Shown in pieces: positions 17,013 through 27,237 of a stretch of DNA of 64,000 nucleotides; the first letter of the stretch is position 1, and each line of letters opens with the position of its first letter. The stretch is from positions 1 through 64,000 of the forward strand of contig SWDM01000013.1 in assembly GCA_005116835.1 (NCBI GenBank). The letters are read 5' to 3'. The notes under the pieces are model-generated. The model ran no database searches. It saw only the letters and a list, made by a program, of their open reading frames with translations, and was not told where the DNA came from. The position numbers and the translations under genes were made by a program. The DNA comes from Nitrospira sp. (GTDB lineage: Bacteria > Nitrospirota > Nitrospiria > Nitrospirales > Nitrospiraceae).

Positions 17013-18218
17013 TTATCGTTTCCTGCTCTCTACCGCGCGGTCTAGCCCCCGAAGAAGCCGTTCCTCATCTACCGCCCAATTATATCTCTTGGCGACAGAG
17101 TCTCTGCCGCATCGACCCATTTCTTCCCTGGCGTCTTTGCGCTCCAATGCGAGAATCGCACGGGCCAGATCCTCCGCATCTCTCTCTTTGAACACCATTC
17201 CACATCGCTCTTCCCGAACAATCCGTTCCGTCGGTTTTGCATTCGACACCAGAACCGGCTTCCCCATCGACATGTAATCGAAGAGCTTGTTGGGAATCGT
17301 GGTGTTCCAGCTCTCAGTGGCATGGTGCGGCACCAGCCCTACGTCAGACTCTCTGATCACCTCGATCGCCTTGGAATAGTCGAGCCATCCCAGAAACTGC
17401 ACGGAATCATGCAACTTCAGCTGATCGACGAGCCGCTTAAAATCGCCTTCATGCCGGCCCGATCCCACAATCACCAGTTTCACTCCAGGGAGACGTTCCC
17501 GTACCGGTTGAATCGCACGAATGGCCGTCTCAATCCCACGCGCCCATTCCAACAATCCCAGATACACAAGAACGAGACTCTGCGGACCTCGCAATACTCC
17601 GACTCCAGCATCGCGAGGCGGCTCAGTCCAACGGGCCGAGGTTGGCGTATTAATCACCAATGAAACCCTGGCGGGATCAACCCCGAGCGAAATCAGGCGA
17701 TCGCGAGACTCCTCGACCACTGCCAGGATATGGTCGCACCAACGGACGGTCGTGCGCTCAATAAATCCTATGACGGCCGGATTACGAACCAAGAAATTGA
17801 CCAATGAAAATCCCTGGCGATCCCACAAATCTTTGATCATCGCCGGGTAATTCTCAGCCATATCGAGAACCACGGGAAGGCCGAGAAGGCGCCCTATGCC
17901 CAGAGCCGTCCAGGCCAGAGGAAGATCCCGGACGAGAATCACCTCTGCCTTGGTTTGCTTGATGGTCCTCCAGATGGAATAGATCCAGAATGGATTGAAG
18001 AACGCGGGGAACCCAATCAGATGGTTAAGACTGCCGAATCGCTCGGATACGAACGGCAAGCGATGAATGTGAAAGCTCTTGGCGTACTCATATCGCGGGC
18101 TACGCTTTGAGTTCCTGCACACAAGATGCACTTCATGTTTCTTGGCCAACGAGTCGCAGATCTTCTCGACTCGGACGTCCCATGGATAGTCGGCATCCCA
18201 GATGTGACAGATAATCAT
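17013..18218 (-). CDS. glycosyltransferase, GT4-like
   Basis: The 401-residue two-domain GT-B protein adds sugar to a lipid-linked precursor at the inner membrane face. The N-terminal half reads CHIWDADYPWDVRVEKI. The C-terminal donor-binding half has KLVIVGSGRHEGDFKR, VQFLGWLDY and NKLFDYMSMGKPVLVSN, the last like the GT4 nucleotide-sugar loop. I chose the ATG at 18218; a TTG nine bases upstream is possible and has TAGGGA before it. It is coupled to the AsnB gene downstream. The sugar donor cannot be told from sequence. Confidence 0.85.
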   Translation of the reverse strand: MIICHIWDADYPWDVRVEKICDSLAKKHEVHLVCRNSKRSPRYEYAKSFHIHRLPFVSERFGSLNHLIGFPAFFNPFWIYSIWRTIKQTKAEVILVRDLPLAWTALGIGRLLGLPVVLDMAENYPAMIKDLWDRQGFSLVNFLVRNPAVIGFIERTTVRWCDHILAVVEESRDRLISLGVDPARVSLVINTPTSARWTEPPRDAGVGVLRGPQSLVLVYLGLLEWARGIETAIRAIQPVRERLPGVKLVIVGSGRHEGDFKRLVDQLKLHDSVQFLGWLDYSKAIEVIRESDVGLVPHHATESWNTTIPNKLFDYMSMGKPVLVSNAKPTERIVREERCGMVFKERDAEDLARAILALERKDAREEMGRCGRDSVAKRYNWAVDEERLLRGLDRAVESRKR

Positions 18219-18345
18219 ATCGCCCAACGTTCCCTACCGTATCCGTTGCTCAGTCACAGTCGTAATCGCGAACCAGACACGAGTTACTTCCAGCGCCTTC
18301 GACAGTCACCTGGCGGCGAGCCGGACAGGGACCGGTACAACCTCG

Positions 18346-19578
18346 TTAACTCGCGGAAACACCTATGGACCTCGCTTCGAGGACGTTGCTCTTGACCAGA
18401 TACTCATACACGATGTCCGAGACCATCACGTTGCCCTTCGCATTGAAATGTCCTGCGCATGTGGCCGGTTGAGTGAGAAGATCGCAAAACTCCTGTTTTT
18501 CGACCCGCGCTCCGAATCCTTCATGGAGATCAAGATAGGGAATCCGCCTTCGCTCCAAATTCTCGATCAGCGGACGGGTGATGACCGTGCCGGTCTCCTT
18601 AAACTGTTTGAAGGATCGAGCTGTCGGGTAGATGAGCACCAGCGAGGTCTTCCCCCGTGATCGGCCTGTCTTCATAAACAAATCGGCGATCTCACTGGTG
18701 ATTCTGAGGGCTTGCGTCGGATGATCGTCCCTGTAGAACACCTCCCAGCTGGTGTGGCCGAGCATGGCACTCCTTGCCCTTTCGGAAAGTAGGAGCTTTA
18801 CCGCCTTCCACGTGTAGGGAAATGAGAGCGACACGGGGCCATATTCGGAGTCGGGCAAGAAGGTCTCATGCTCGAAGACTTTATCGAGATTCTGTGTCGC
18901 GAGGACGAATTCCTCCCGGTTCCAGGCCGGCATTTCGACCAGTTTTAACCGATCATTCTCTAACACGAATCTCGGCTTAAGCGAGAATACCGTCCGCGCG
19001 TCGAGCAGATAGCGATACCGATTCACGTTCCGGAGCACATTCTCAGGAAAGATTCCGAGTATGACCACCTTTGCCGAGTCATGAACATTTTTATCGAAGC
19101 GCAGATACGCTTGGTCTGTGCCATATCCCCCAATCCCATAATTGCCGACGCGGCAATTGAGTCGTGATGACAGCACATTGCTCCACGCTTCCGCATGCTC
19201 TACCTCATCCCCATAAGTAAACGAGTCACCGTATAAGGAGACGCATTCGTTTTTCGTAGTGGAATAGGCGGGAATGGGTCGTGATTCGATTACTTCTGCT
19301 CCATTCATGTCAGTTTTTTTCGCCGGCCATCCTAACAACGAGTCACGCACGGTCACGTATCGGTCAAACTCCGGAGCGCTAACCGACGGGCTCCTAAAAA
19401 AGAACGCAGGCTCACGCGGAAACAGAATAAATTGGATCGCAAGGTACGCCGTCAGTTCGATTATTAAACCGACGAATATCGTGGCAGCCACGTAATGGAG
19501 AAAGTTCGATTTAGCGACTGGCATCGTCTCAGGCGATTCCCTTGATTCGAAACCCTTCACACTGTCCAGGTGGATCAC
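18346..19578 (-). CDS. membrane-anchored SGNH hydrolase-like protein
   Basis: The product has ~410 residues with a single N-terminal membrane segment (about residues 30-50) and a periplasmic SGNH-type domain. Block I is SLYGDSFTYGD, the Gly block is NYGIGGYGTDQA, and a C-terminal AGHFNAKGN supplies the putative catalytic His. I placed the start at GTG 19578 because GTAAGGAG lies just before it; an upstream ATG (19605) has no such site. The low similarity to the other SGNH proteins here suggests separate acyl-group substrates. It is flanked by a glycosyltransferase gene on each side. Confidence 0.75.
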   Translation of the reverse strand: MIHLDSVKGFESRESPETMPVAKSNFLHYVAATIFVGLIIELTAYLAIQFILFPREPAFFFRSPSVSAPEFDRYVTVRDSLLGWPAKKTDMNGAEVIESRPIPAYSTTKNECVSLYGDSFTYGDEVEHAEAWSNVLSSRLNCRVGNYGIGGYGTDQAYLRFDKNVHDSAKVVILGIFPENVLRNVNRYRYLLDARTVFSLKPRFVLENDRLKLVEMPAWNREEFVLATQNLDKVFEHETFLPDSEYGPVSLSFPYTWKAVKLLLSERARSAMLGHTSWEVFYRDDHPTQALRITSEIADLFMKTGRSRGKTSLVLIYPTARSFKQFKETGTVITRPLIENLERRRIPYLDLHEGFGARVEKQEFCDLLTQPATCAGHFNAKGNVMVSDIVYEYLVKSNVLEARSIGVSAS

Positions 19579-19856
19579 GTTTCTCCTTACACCGATACCC
19601 GGCAAACCCGATTCGGCTTGCGCCGTTCAGGAGGAGTGGCGGTTCGGAAATATGGTGCATGGCTATTTTGCTTCATCAATTGCTGCCTGCAAAATGTAAT
19701 CGTCCTTTCGACCGTACCCCTGCAGCCGGCCTTCGCGAAGATTCGCGAGTCCGTCCGTGGGCAAGCAACGGCTATATACTTTCTATCTACGCACGAAAGC
19801 TATGAGAGCGGTCAGGGATATGGTCGGTAGACAGGCTTGGCAGGAAGCGGGAGGGG

Positions 19857-21089
19857 CTACTTTGGTCGGCCGAGAAGGTCCATGTAGAAGTCCTTTGTGC
19901 GCGATGCCATACGTTCGGAGCCGAAATCGGCGGCTACCCGTTCCTGCCCGGCATGGGAAAACCTCTCCCGGTCCGGCATCGAGGCATACATCGCGCCGAT
20001 GGCCTGAGCCAATGCTTTTGGGTCTTTTGAAGGTACTAACATCCCTTCTATTCCATCCCGAAGCACTTCGGGAATTCCTCCTACAGCAGTAGCGATAACG
20101 GGACACCCGGCGCGCATGGCTTCGAGAAGCGCCATAGGGATCCCCTCATGGAGGGACGGCATAACACAAACATCGAGAAGGCTAAGGAGACTTGGCACAT
20201 CGTGCCGCTCCCCGAGAAACGTGACATGCGCTGCAATGCCAAGACTGCCGGAGAGCGCTTCCAAAGATTTCTGTAGGGGCCCTCCTCCGATGATGAGGAC
20301 TTGTATCGATTCCATTCCTTGCTCATTCACAAGCAAGGACACTGCTCTGAGTAAGTACTCGATTCCTTTTACTGGAGACAGCCGCCCTACGAGCCCGACA
20401 ACGAAAGCCGAGCCGGCAAGGCCCATGTGGTTTCGAGTCATGCCCGGCTCGTTCGCTCCCCCCTGAACGCCGTTCATGATTCCGTTATGAATACAGGCAA
20501 CTCGTAGATTTGGAAACTTCTCCTTCAGGAACGACGAGATTTCGAACGACACGCCGATCAGCCCGGAAGCCACTACCCTTGTGACTTGACCGGACACAGC
20601 GGAGTAGCACTTCCACTTCACATGCTCCCACCCGGTTAGGGCCTCCTGGATACCATGGACTGTATGCACGATCACAGGAACGTTCGAACAAGCCGCAGCC
20701 AATCCGCCCAAGCAGTTTTCCTTGATTCGATGCGTATGCACCACATCCGGCCGCCAGGCCTTATTGAAGCGATACAAGCGCCTTGCCAACTCGAACGAAC
20801 CAAGCACGCCCTCGTCGAACAGATGAGTCTTGATTCCTACATCCACGAGACGGTCGTACAGCACACCCCTGTTCAACACAATCGCTTCCACGTGAAGGGT
20901 GGGATCCCTCTTTAACTCCGTCAAGAGCTGCGCGGTTTGCACTTCTGCGCCTGCCCACAAATCCCCTGAAGCGATATGGCAAACCCGAAACGCGCCGGGC
21001 CTGACAATTTCCAATGCCGGCGCGCTTTCCACCGGTTGAGGCGTGCACAAGGTCACAGGTTGTGACGACTGCATGGTTCGTGGTGTCAT
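19857..21089 (-). CDS. glycosyltransferase, GT4 family
   Basis: The 410-residue GT-B enzyme contains CHIASGDLWAGAEVQTAQLL and VVHTHRIKENCLG in the acceptor domain. The donor domain has VGRLSPVKGIEYLLRA, FLGERHDVPSLLSLLD and EGIPMALLEAMRAGCPVIAT, the EX7E motif of retaining GT4 enzymes. The start is the ATG at 21089, just after the preceding gene's TGA, with GAGAGCGGA as ribosome-binding site; the frame extends to 21107. It probably builds the exopolysaccharide repeat unit at the cytoplasmic membrane. Confidence 0.9.
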   Translation of the reverse strand: MTPRTMQSSQPVTLCTPQPVESAPALEIVRPGAFRVCHIASGDLWAGAEVQTAQLLTELKRDPTLHVEAIVLNRGVLYDRLVDVGIKTHLFDEGVLGSFELARRLYRFNKAWRPDVVHTHRIKENCLGGLAAACSNVPVIVHTVHGIQEALTGWEHVKWKCYSAVSGQVTRVVASGLIGVSFEISSFLKEKFPNLRVACIHNGIMNGVQGGANEPGMTRNHMGLAGSAFVVGLVGRLSPVKGIEYLLRAVSLLVNEQGMESIQVLIIGGGPLQKSLEALSGSLGIAAHVTFLGERHDVPSLLSLLDVCVMPSLHEGIPMALLEAMRAGCPVIATAVGGIPEVLRDGIEGMLVPSKDPKALAQAIGAMYASMPDRERFSHAGQERVAADFGSERMASRTKDFYMDLLGRPK

Positions 21090-21096
21090 TCCGCTC

Positions 21097-22020
21097 TCAC
21101 AAGGCAAGATGAAGCTTGTCCAGGATATACAGATATTCCAGCTTCAGGCGGGCAAATCCGCTCAGTTCGCTGCCAGTCTGCTTCCTTCGAAGATAGTCAA
21201 GTATCTCCGATACAGGAACAAACCATCCGGATTTCCGGCTTAGGTACCGCAGGATTTCGCCTGTTTCGTGATCGATCTTGCCATCTGCGGCAAATCCCTT
21301 TCCCAAATGAGTCGAGACGATACAGACACCACCATCGCGTTCAAGCTTATCCATACGTTCACGCGTGAGCAGGCGATTGAACGCCTTCACGTCTGGCGCA
21401 TCAGAGGTGGAAAACCAGAAGTTGACGTACTTTGTCCCTCGCATGCGATAGGGCATCTCCGGATTCATCTCCAACATATTCAGCCGTCGAAATGTAAAGT
21501 TGCGAACGTACTGAATGTGTGCGACGGCCAGATCCCCCCAAAAATACGGCGAGCTCTCATCATCGCCGTGATAGGTGACAGAACGGGAGCCAGGGAGGCA
21601 GGCAAAAAGTTTTCGCAAGAGAGGGCTCTGGAAACGCTTGCTCCCCCAATAAAGATTCTCTCGATTGAATCCATGGTTGCAATACAAGCGCGGATAGGCG
21701 CCAAATTCCTTCTTGATGAATTCCAGCCCCCGGCGCGTCCGCTCGCGCAAACTCGACTCCATTGTCGCCCCATGAGAAGCAATTTCGAATCCCTGGGCTG
21801 CCAGCTCCTGCACAAACTTCAAGTACGCCATATTCTCCAGCGTCTCTCCTGCAAAGAACAGCCGGCTTCCCTCCGGGCAACTCATAGGCCACACGGTTTT
21901 TGTCGTCCGCATTCCGGCGTCTGCAAGCGCATTATAGACCGGCTCGACATTCGCCACGGTCGAATCGTCTGTATCGTCAAGAATTGAAAACGCAAATCTT
22001 TTTCCGTTAGGAAATTCCAT
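21097..22020 (-). CDS. polysaccharide deacetylase-like (NodB-homology) protein
   Basis: I place the start at ATG 22020 with GGAGAG nine bases before it, giving 307 residues; the frame is open to 22191 but would overlap the upstream glycosyltransferase gene. The N-terminus FAFSILDDTDDSTVANVEPV has the DD-type metal motif placed as in NodB-like enzymes. FEIASHGATM holds the metal-binding His, and LYCNHGFNRENLYWG follows. HLGKGFA replaces the usual C-terminal block. It may remove N- or O-acyl groups from a sugar, or be a diverged hydrolase. The cytoplasm is likely, as no signal peptide is seen. Confidence 0.75.
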   Translation of the reverse strand: MEFPNGKRFAFSILDDTDDSTVANVEPVYNALADAGMRTTKTVWPMSCPEGSRLFFAGETLENMAYLKFVQELAAQGFEIASHGATMESSLRERTRRGLEFIKKEFGAYPRLYCNHGFNRENLYWGSKRFQSPLLRKLFACLPGSRSVTYHGDDESSPYFWGDLAVAHIQYVRNFTFRRLNMLEMNPEMPYRMRGTKYVNFWFSTSDAPDVKAFNRLLTRERMDKLERDGGVCIVSTHLGKGFAADGKIDHETGEILRYLSRKSGWFVPVSEILDYLRRKQTGSELSGFARLKLEYLYILDKLHLAL

Positions 22021-22090
22021 ACAGCCGCTCTCCAGACACCACAGTTGGCCTTCTTTCTCTGAGACTTCCTGCTGGTCGAAACGTCCCGCG

Positions 22091-23233
22091 TCAGGACGTC
22101 CCCGATAAACATTCAGCGTAGAGATCCTGATAGTGGTCGAGCATCCGTGCAGTGGTAAAGTGTTTGGACACCCACTCCCGCCCCCTCTCACCGAATAATT
22201 TCGTTTTCTCTCGGTGGGTAATCATCTCAAGAATGCGAGCGGCCAATTCCTGGGGATTTTCAGGAGAAACGAGCAAACCTGTTTCCCCGTCTTGAACAAT
22301 CTCAGGATTTCCACCGACACGTGACGCCACAACCGGGACTCCCGTCGACATCGCTTCCAACAAGGCTACGGACAGCCCCTCCGACAAAGACGGCAGAACA
22401 AAGAGATCCAGTGCAGCCAGTATGTTGGGGACATCGTTCCGGAGTCCGAGAAATGAAACCGCATGATCGATGCCTAGGTCCAAGACTTGCTGCTTCAGAC
22501 TGGGCTCTAGTTCCCCTTGACCGACGACCAGGAGCTTGGTCTTGGGATGCGATTTCAAGACCGATCGAAATGCATCGAACAGATGCCTATGCCCTTTGAC
22601 CGGATAGAGACTTCCCACAATGCCAACAGCAAACTCTGAGGGCTGGACTCCCAAGTCGCATCGGAATTGCGCCACCTTCTCCCGAGACAGTCGTTCAGGC
22701 ATATCGACGCCATTGTAGATCCGGGTAATGCGGTCTCGAGGAACTCCCACCTGATCCTGAAGAAACTGCCGAAGATCCTCAGACACGGCAACCATCGTGG
22801 CCGTTTTGCTGACCCACCGATAGGCCATGCGACGCTTTACGTGGTCCGGATAGTAATTTTTCCCGTGCACCGTCCCCACAAGCGGGATGCCGCAGAGTTT
22901 CGCCACGATAGCGCCATAGACATTGGCGCGGAACTCATGGGCATGAATCAAGTCCACGCGCTGACTGCGAACAACCGCATAACACCGAGCGAGCCAGGCC
23001 ACGTCCCATTGACTCTGCATCGGTAATACAACCGTAGGAAGAGACGCTTTTTCACAACGGTCTTTCAACCACCCCGGGGTAAACAGAGCGACATGAGACC
23101 TAAATCGAGCTTGGTCCAGGCCGGAGGCAATTCGACTCACAAGCATTTCTGCTCCGCCTGGGCCACTGGTACTCGACAGATGCATGATGAGTCTGGTGGG
23201 CATATCGATATTGGGATCGTTTCGTTTCCTCAC
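22091..23233 (-). CDS. glycosyltransferase, GT4 family
   Basis: The 380-residue enzyme shows MHLSSTSGPGGAEMLVSRI (acceptor domain), DLIHAHEFRANVYGA, VGTVHGKNY, then donor-domain VGIVGSLYPVKGHRHLFDAF, VSFLGLRNDVPNILAALD and EGLSVALLEAMSTGVPVVAS (EX7E). This is a standard retaining GT4 enzyme of about the usual length. The frame starts at GTG 23233; an ATG eleven codons in (MPTRLIMHLSS) is equally possible. It follows the O-antigen-ligase-like gene by 18 bases. Confidence 0.9.
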   Translation of the reverse strand: MRKRNDPNIDMPTRLIMHLSSTSGPGGAEMLVSRIASGLDQARFRSHVALFTPGWLKDRCEKASLPTVVLPMQSQWDVAWLARCYAVVRSQRVDLIHAHEFRANVYGAIVAKLCGIPLVGTVHGKNYYPDHVKRRMAYRWVSKTATMVAVSEDLRQFLQDQVGVPRDRITRIYNGVDMPERLSREKVAQFRCDLGVQPSEFAVGIVGSLYPVKGHRHLFDAFRSVLKSHPKTKLLVVGQGELEPSLKQQVLDLGIDHAVSFLGLRNDVPNILAALDLFVLPSLSEGLSVALLEAMSTGVPVVASRVGGNPEIVQDGETGLLVSPENPQELAARILEMITHREKTKLFGERGREWVSKHFTTARMLDHYQDLYAECLSGTS

Positions 23234-23251
23234 TGCAACTACAACCTATCT

Positions 23252-24655
23252 CTAGACCGTCTGCCCTGCTCTCTTCCTCAGCCATCTCAGTCTCCCCCCT
23301 CTGCGTAAAGGAGAGGCCTGAGTATCCGCAAGCGTTTCAATCATTCGTCGAGAAATGGATGATACCAGGATGGCTATCATCATCAGCGACCACATCCAGT
23401 AGTTGATGAACAGCTGCGGATAAAAAACCGACGTAGACATCACCCCGACCATCGCAGCCTCTAAACCAAGAGCCAGATTGTTCGAATCGATAAATCCTCC
23501 TGCTTGGCTTGCCCAGGCCTTTTGGACAGCTTCTGTCCGAAGAAATCTCACATATTTGAAAAAATAGATGAATAGGGCAGCGAGTGCGAAGAGTCCCACA
23601 ATGCCTTGCTCGACCATCACCTGCACATAGTCATTGTGCAGCGCCATACCGTACATTTTCGCTGGCGTGTCGAAGCTGTTCCCCATATTGGTCACGCCTC
23701 GTTCCGAAAAGTATTCGGCGGCGGTAGGGCCGAAGTTTCCCGGACCCACACCCAGGATTGGATGCGCCAGGAACAACTGCCACGCGGCTTGCCACATCAC
23801 CCATCGCTGCTCCCCGGTTCCTGCTGTGTTTCCCTCCTCCGTAATCGTCGCCATTTCATTCCAGAACTCCCCGTTCGGGAATATAATCATGATCGCAATC
23901 AGTGCGACGACGACAAGCCCGGTACCATACGCCAGGAAGGCCTGTTTTCTCGGCGTTCGTGCTGCCAGCAACGCAAATACCACACAGAGTCCAATAAATG
24001 CGCCACGGGCAAAAGACACAATTGTCCCAACCACGCCCAAAAGACAGGTCAGGAACGCCACGTAGCGGTATTTCGTTATCGTCGTTCCCATCGCCAGGTA
24101 ATACGAAAACGCGAGTCCGATCGTCATGAAGGGACCGTACGAATCATCGTTCGATAGGTTTTGATGCCATGGGACTCCTGCTGTAGGAAGCCCTTGGATA
24201 CCAAACCAGATGAACTGAAAAAGGAACAGTTTCAACAAGAGAACCACCTGTTTCGGCGTGTGAAGGACAGAAACCGTCACGGCGGTGAGCAGCGAATACT
24301 GCAGAACCTTGCCAAATCCATTGATAAGAAAACCTCGATTCAATACAAAAGGCATCCAGACAAGATAAATGCCAATGATCACGAGATAGGGCCAGAACAA
24401 CGCGTCTTTCCGAAAGTGCTTTATCAGCAAGATGCACAGGGGAAGAAACATCAGGGCATACAACTTCACCAGAATGGGCCCAGCGCCAAACGCTTCCGCC
24501 ATCCAATCCGGGTCGTACCACACGAAGAACCACATGACATAGATGAACAGGACTCGACCAGGCGTCTGCTCGAGGAAAGACGTTTTGGCGTCAGAGGTGT
24601 GACCCTCCACGCCGTCCTGCTGCCGCACCTGTCGTCTTGCTGATAATAGTTTCAT
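23252..24655 (-). CDS. O-antigen ligase/polymerase (Wzy/WaaL-like) membrane protein
   Basis: The 467-residue protein is highly hydrophobic with roughly 11-12 membrane spans. In the second half it has the Wzy_C signature: GVGPGNFGPTAAEYF followed by ALHNDYVQVMVEQGIVG in a large periplasmic loop. Proteins of this type polymerise lipid-linked repeat units or ligate glycans in the periplasm. As it is the only such gene in this locus, I infer polymerase duty for the exopolysaccharide. It works downstream of the two flippases also encoded here. Confidence 0.88.
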   Translation of the reverse strand: MKLLSARRQVRQQDGVEGHTSDAKTSFLEQTPGRVLFIYVMWFFVWYDPDWMAEAFGAGPILVKLYALMFLPLCILLIKHFRKDALFWPYLVIIGIYLVWMPFVLNRGFLINGFGKVLQYSLLTAVTVSVLHTPKQVVLLLKLFLFQFIWFGIQGLPTAGVPWHQNLSNDDSYGPFMTIGLAFSYYLAMGTTITKYRYVAFLTCLLGVVGTIVSFARGAFIGLCVVFALLAARTPRKQAFLAYGTGLVVVALIAIMIIFPNGEFWNEMATITEEGNTAGTGEQRWVMWQAAWQLFLAHPILGVGPGNFGPTAAEYFSERGVTNMGNSFDTPAKMYGMALHNDYVQVMVEQGIVGLFALAALFIYFFKYVRFLRTEAVQKAWASQAGGFIDSNNLALGLEAAMVGVMSTSVFYPQLFINYWMWSLMMIAILVSSISRRMIETLADTQASPLRRGGRLRWLRKRAGQTV

Positions 24656-24745
24656 AGTCGATGGGTACAGGATCCAGCTATACGGGAGATCTCTCGGATA
24701 ACCGTCGCATCTTGGGAAAATGATATGGAGCTGCCAGGGCTCCCT

Positions 24746-25996
24746 TCACGCGCGAGGACTTGCCTTGGCATCCAATAGAGGAAGAATGCGCTCACCGATG
24801 TTCTCAGCCAGCCGTTTGTTTCCCATCGGCGTAAGGTGGCAGTAGTCTGTGTAGGCGTCCTCTTCGAAGCCGCCAAATATATCCGTCGTGTCCAGGAATA
24901 CCGATCCGGTGCGCGTCGTACTATGTTGGAGGTATTCAACGACACGCGGTCGCGCTTTATTCTTGAACTCCACAAAGTTCTCCTGCCACTGCTGATCTAA
25001 CTCCTCATAAATCTGTCGCTCCAATGGCGAGAAGACTTTGCTCTGGGCAAAGGCGATCTCCGGCTGCAAGACGAACACCGGAACCACTCCTTCATGTCGC
25101 AGAATGAGCGAGTTCCGCTCAACCATTTTCATGAAATTGCCCTTGGCATTGATCTCCAGATTCTGCAATGCGCTATCCACATCGATATGCATCCGGCTCT
25201 GCCCTATGGACTTCATAGCGATCCAGACAGGACGCAGCGTCTTACTCGCCAAATGGACGAAGTGGCTCTTTCTGAACAACCACCAGCCGCTATACCCCAT
25301 CCAGGCCTCAATTGTCGGAGGGCCCATGTAGAGATGCGCGCGTTCCTGATACCCGTAGTCGCGAAATTGATCGAATCCCTTCCCATACTGAAAATAGTCA
25401 TTGAAGCCATCGATGAACACAACCATGTCGGGCTCGTATTTCAGAACGGTCTGGTTTAAGTAGATCAAATGATGATGGCTGTACTGACTGGTAATGGCAG
25501 CATTGATCACTTCGATTTTCCTATCACCCACTTTTCCACTTAGGTATTCCTCCAAGTAGGTATCGATCGTCTCGCTGTTCCGAAGGACTGAATATTTCTC
25601 TTGCCCATATCGGGACATCGATTGGAGCCCATAGGCAGTGGATCCTCCCATGATAAAGATGCGATAGGTGTTTGCGCCCTTCTCGCGCGGCGTATCCACA
25701 TCTTCCCGAAACCCCTGCGCGTTATGATGAATGCCCTTTGTATTATGGAAATTGGGAGCAGGCGTAATGTTTTTATACTCGTCAAAGTCATAGGTAATCA
25801 GATGCGTGCCATCATAGCCTTCAAATACCTGAAGATATGAGCAGGAGGCGATCTCGAGCACGGATGCTCCGAGTAGAAGCATCAAGCTATAGGCCACAAG
25901 CTTGGTTAAGACTCGCGCCTTCTGCTTCGGATGCCCTTCTCTGTCCTGCATCCCTACCGGGTTGATTTCAATCGCGGCCGACCCTTCTCTTCGCAC
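24746..25996 (-). CDS. SGNH/GDSL-type protein with N-terminal membrane anchor
   Basis: The 416-residue protein has one membrane segment near residues 30-50. Its block I is altered: IFIMGGSTAYGLQ, with GGS in place of GDS; later blocks include NAAITSQYSHHHL, IDGFNDYFQYG and DYCHLTPMGNKRLA with the C-terminal His. The Ser is kept, so catalysis remains possible. Start GTG 25996 preceded by a run of G. It lies 10 bases from the next SGNH gene upstream, and the two may act as a pair. Confidence 0.75.
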   Translation of the reverse strand: MRREGSAAIEINPVGMQDREGHPKQKARVLTKLVAYSLMLLLGASVLEIASCSYLQVFEGYDGTHLITYDFDEYKNITPAPNFHNTKGIHHNAQGFREDVDTPREKGANTYRIFIMGGSTAYGLQSMSRYGQEKYSVLRNSETIDTYLEEYLSGKVGDRKIEVINAAITSQYSHHHLIYLNQTVLKYEPDMVVFIDGFNDYFQYGKGFDQFRDYGYQERAHLYMGPPTIEAWMGYSGWWLFRKSHFVHLASKTLRPVWIAMKSIGQSRMHIDVDSALQNLEINAKGNFMKMVERNSLILRHEGVVPVFVLQPEIAFAQSKVFSPLERQIYEELDQQWQENFVEFKNKARPRVVEYLQHSTTRTGSVFLDTTDIFGGFEEDAYTDYCHLTPMGNKRLAENIGERILPLLDAKASPRA

Positions 25997-26006
25997 GTCC
26001 CCCCCC

Positions 26007-27104
26007 TTACTCAGTTTTGATCATCGAGCCCAAGACTCGTGCAATCTCCGCTGCAGCCAAACGATGGGCTTTAGGGTTTGGATGCCCATCCCATTCAATA
26101 AATAACGATCCAAAGTCTCGGAACTCCCGCTGAAACACCGGTTTCAGATCGATGAATGGTATGTCGAGTTTGTCGGCTATCGACTTAAGCCGCGCTTGGT
26201 ACTGTGCCTGCGGATGTTCGTGCAGGAGTTGTTCTGCCATCGGGAAAGTCACGATCAGGAATCGGAACTCACGCGTCTTTTGAAGTTCAACCATTTGCAG
26301 AAGAGATGCTTCCACCTCCTGCCACCCCTGCTCGACAAACTCGTCCGGCAAGCCATCCAGCAGTGCCTGTTGATGAAGATGTTCGGAAGACGGCTTCGTT
26401 GAGTCCACAAGTTTGCCGACCCGATCTTTGAGTAACAACAGAAAGCGGCTTCCTTTGAGAATGTGGACCATCCCGTCCGGAAGAAATCCGCCAAATCCTT
26501 TCCGCCTCAGGGTCCCCTCTCCCGATAGAGATGTCTTGATGACCGCCGGTCTTGGCACAATATCGTTTCCATAAAATCCCAGGACCACAATACGCGGCTC
26601 AAACTGTACCCCTTTTGTCTTGAAGAACGTGACTTCCTGCCAGGTATCGTACGAAGGCACCCCCGTATTGATCACTTCGTATTTGTGCTTGTCCCTCCCA
26701 TTCAGCATCGTCTCAAGCTGCTTCGGGTAGGTGTCTTCTACGGCAACTCCGTCGCCGAATGTTAACGAATCCCCGAGGCAGAGAATGCGGACGGTCCCAG
26801 CCTGCGGAATCAATGGATATTCCCGATCCCGGAACCCGTACGAGTTTGTGACGACAGGAAACGAATGGGTAAAGGAATTCTGTCCGGGGGCGAGCGCATG
26901 CCCTAGAAGAGGATCGTGATTGTAGATCTCTTGCGGATCACGCCAGGTAATGGGAGCAGGGATCATGAGCGATGAGATCCCTTCCGCAAGCGCGAGCATG
27001 ATGAGGACGCTTCCCATCGACAATACAAGATTGCCGATGAGCGTCTTCCGCTTGCGCAGGGCAAATGCGGGATCCTGTGGAGATGGAATACTCGTGCTGT
27101 GCAC
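26007..27104 (-). CDS. SGNH/GDSL hydrolase, membrane-anchored
   Basis: The 365-residue protein has an N-terminal membrane span (residues ~23-45). Block I is ILCLGDSLTFGDG; then NTGVPSYDTWQE, VLGFYGNDI and a C-terminal DGHPNPKAHRLAAAEI. These match periplasmic SGNH esterase/acetyltransferase-type enzymes acting on polysaccharides. Start GTG 27104 has GGAAGG upstream. It is the clearest catalytic sequence of the four SGNH genes in the window. Confidence 0.82.
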   Translation of the reverse strand: MHSTSIPSPQDPAFALRKRKTLIGNLVLSMGSVLIMLALAEGISSLMIPAPITWRDPQEIYNHDPLLGHALAPGQNSFTHSFPVVTNSYGFRDREYPLIPQAGTVRILCLGDSLTFGDGVAVEDTYPKQLETMLNGRDKHKYEVINTGVPSYDTWQEVTFFKTKGVQFEPRIVVLGFYGNDIVPRPAVIKTSLSGEGTLRRKGFGGFLPDGMVHILKGSRFLLLLKDRVGKLVDSTKPSSEHLHQQALLDGLPDEFVEQGWQEVEASLLQMVELQKTREFRFLIVTFPMAEQLLHEHPQAQYQARLKSIADKLDIPFIDLKPVFQREFRDFGSLFIEWDGHPNPKAHRLAAAEIARVLGSMIKTE

Positions 27105-27237
27105 AGATTCAACCTTCCCTTTTGTTACCTTCTTCGACCGTTAGAATACATGAATGAACCCTGTTTCATAGTTTTTCCTCAGTACTGTCGCCGTCGATAC
27201 AGCAGCTCGGATCGGCAGCAGGAACGCCCTCGCCGGA

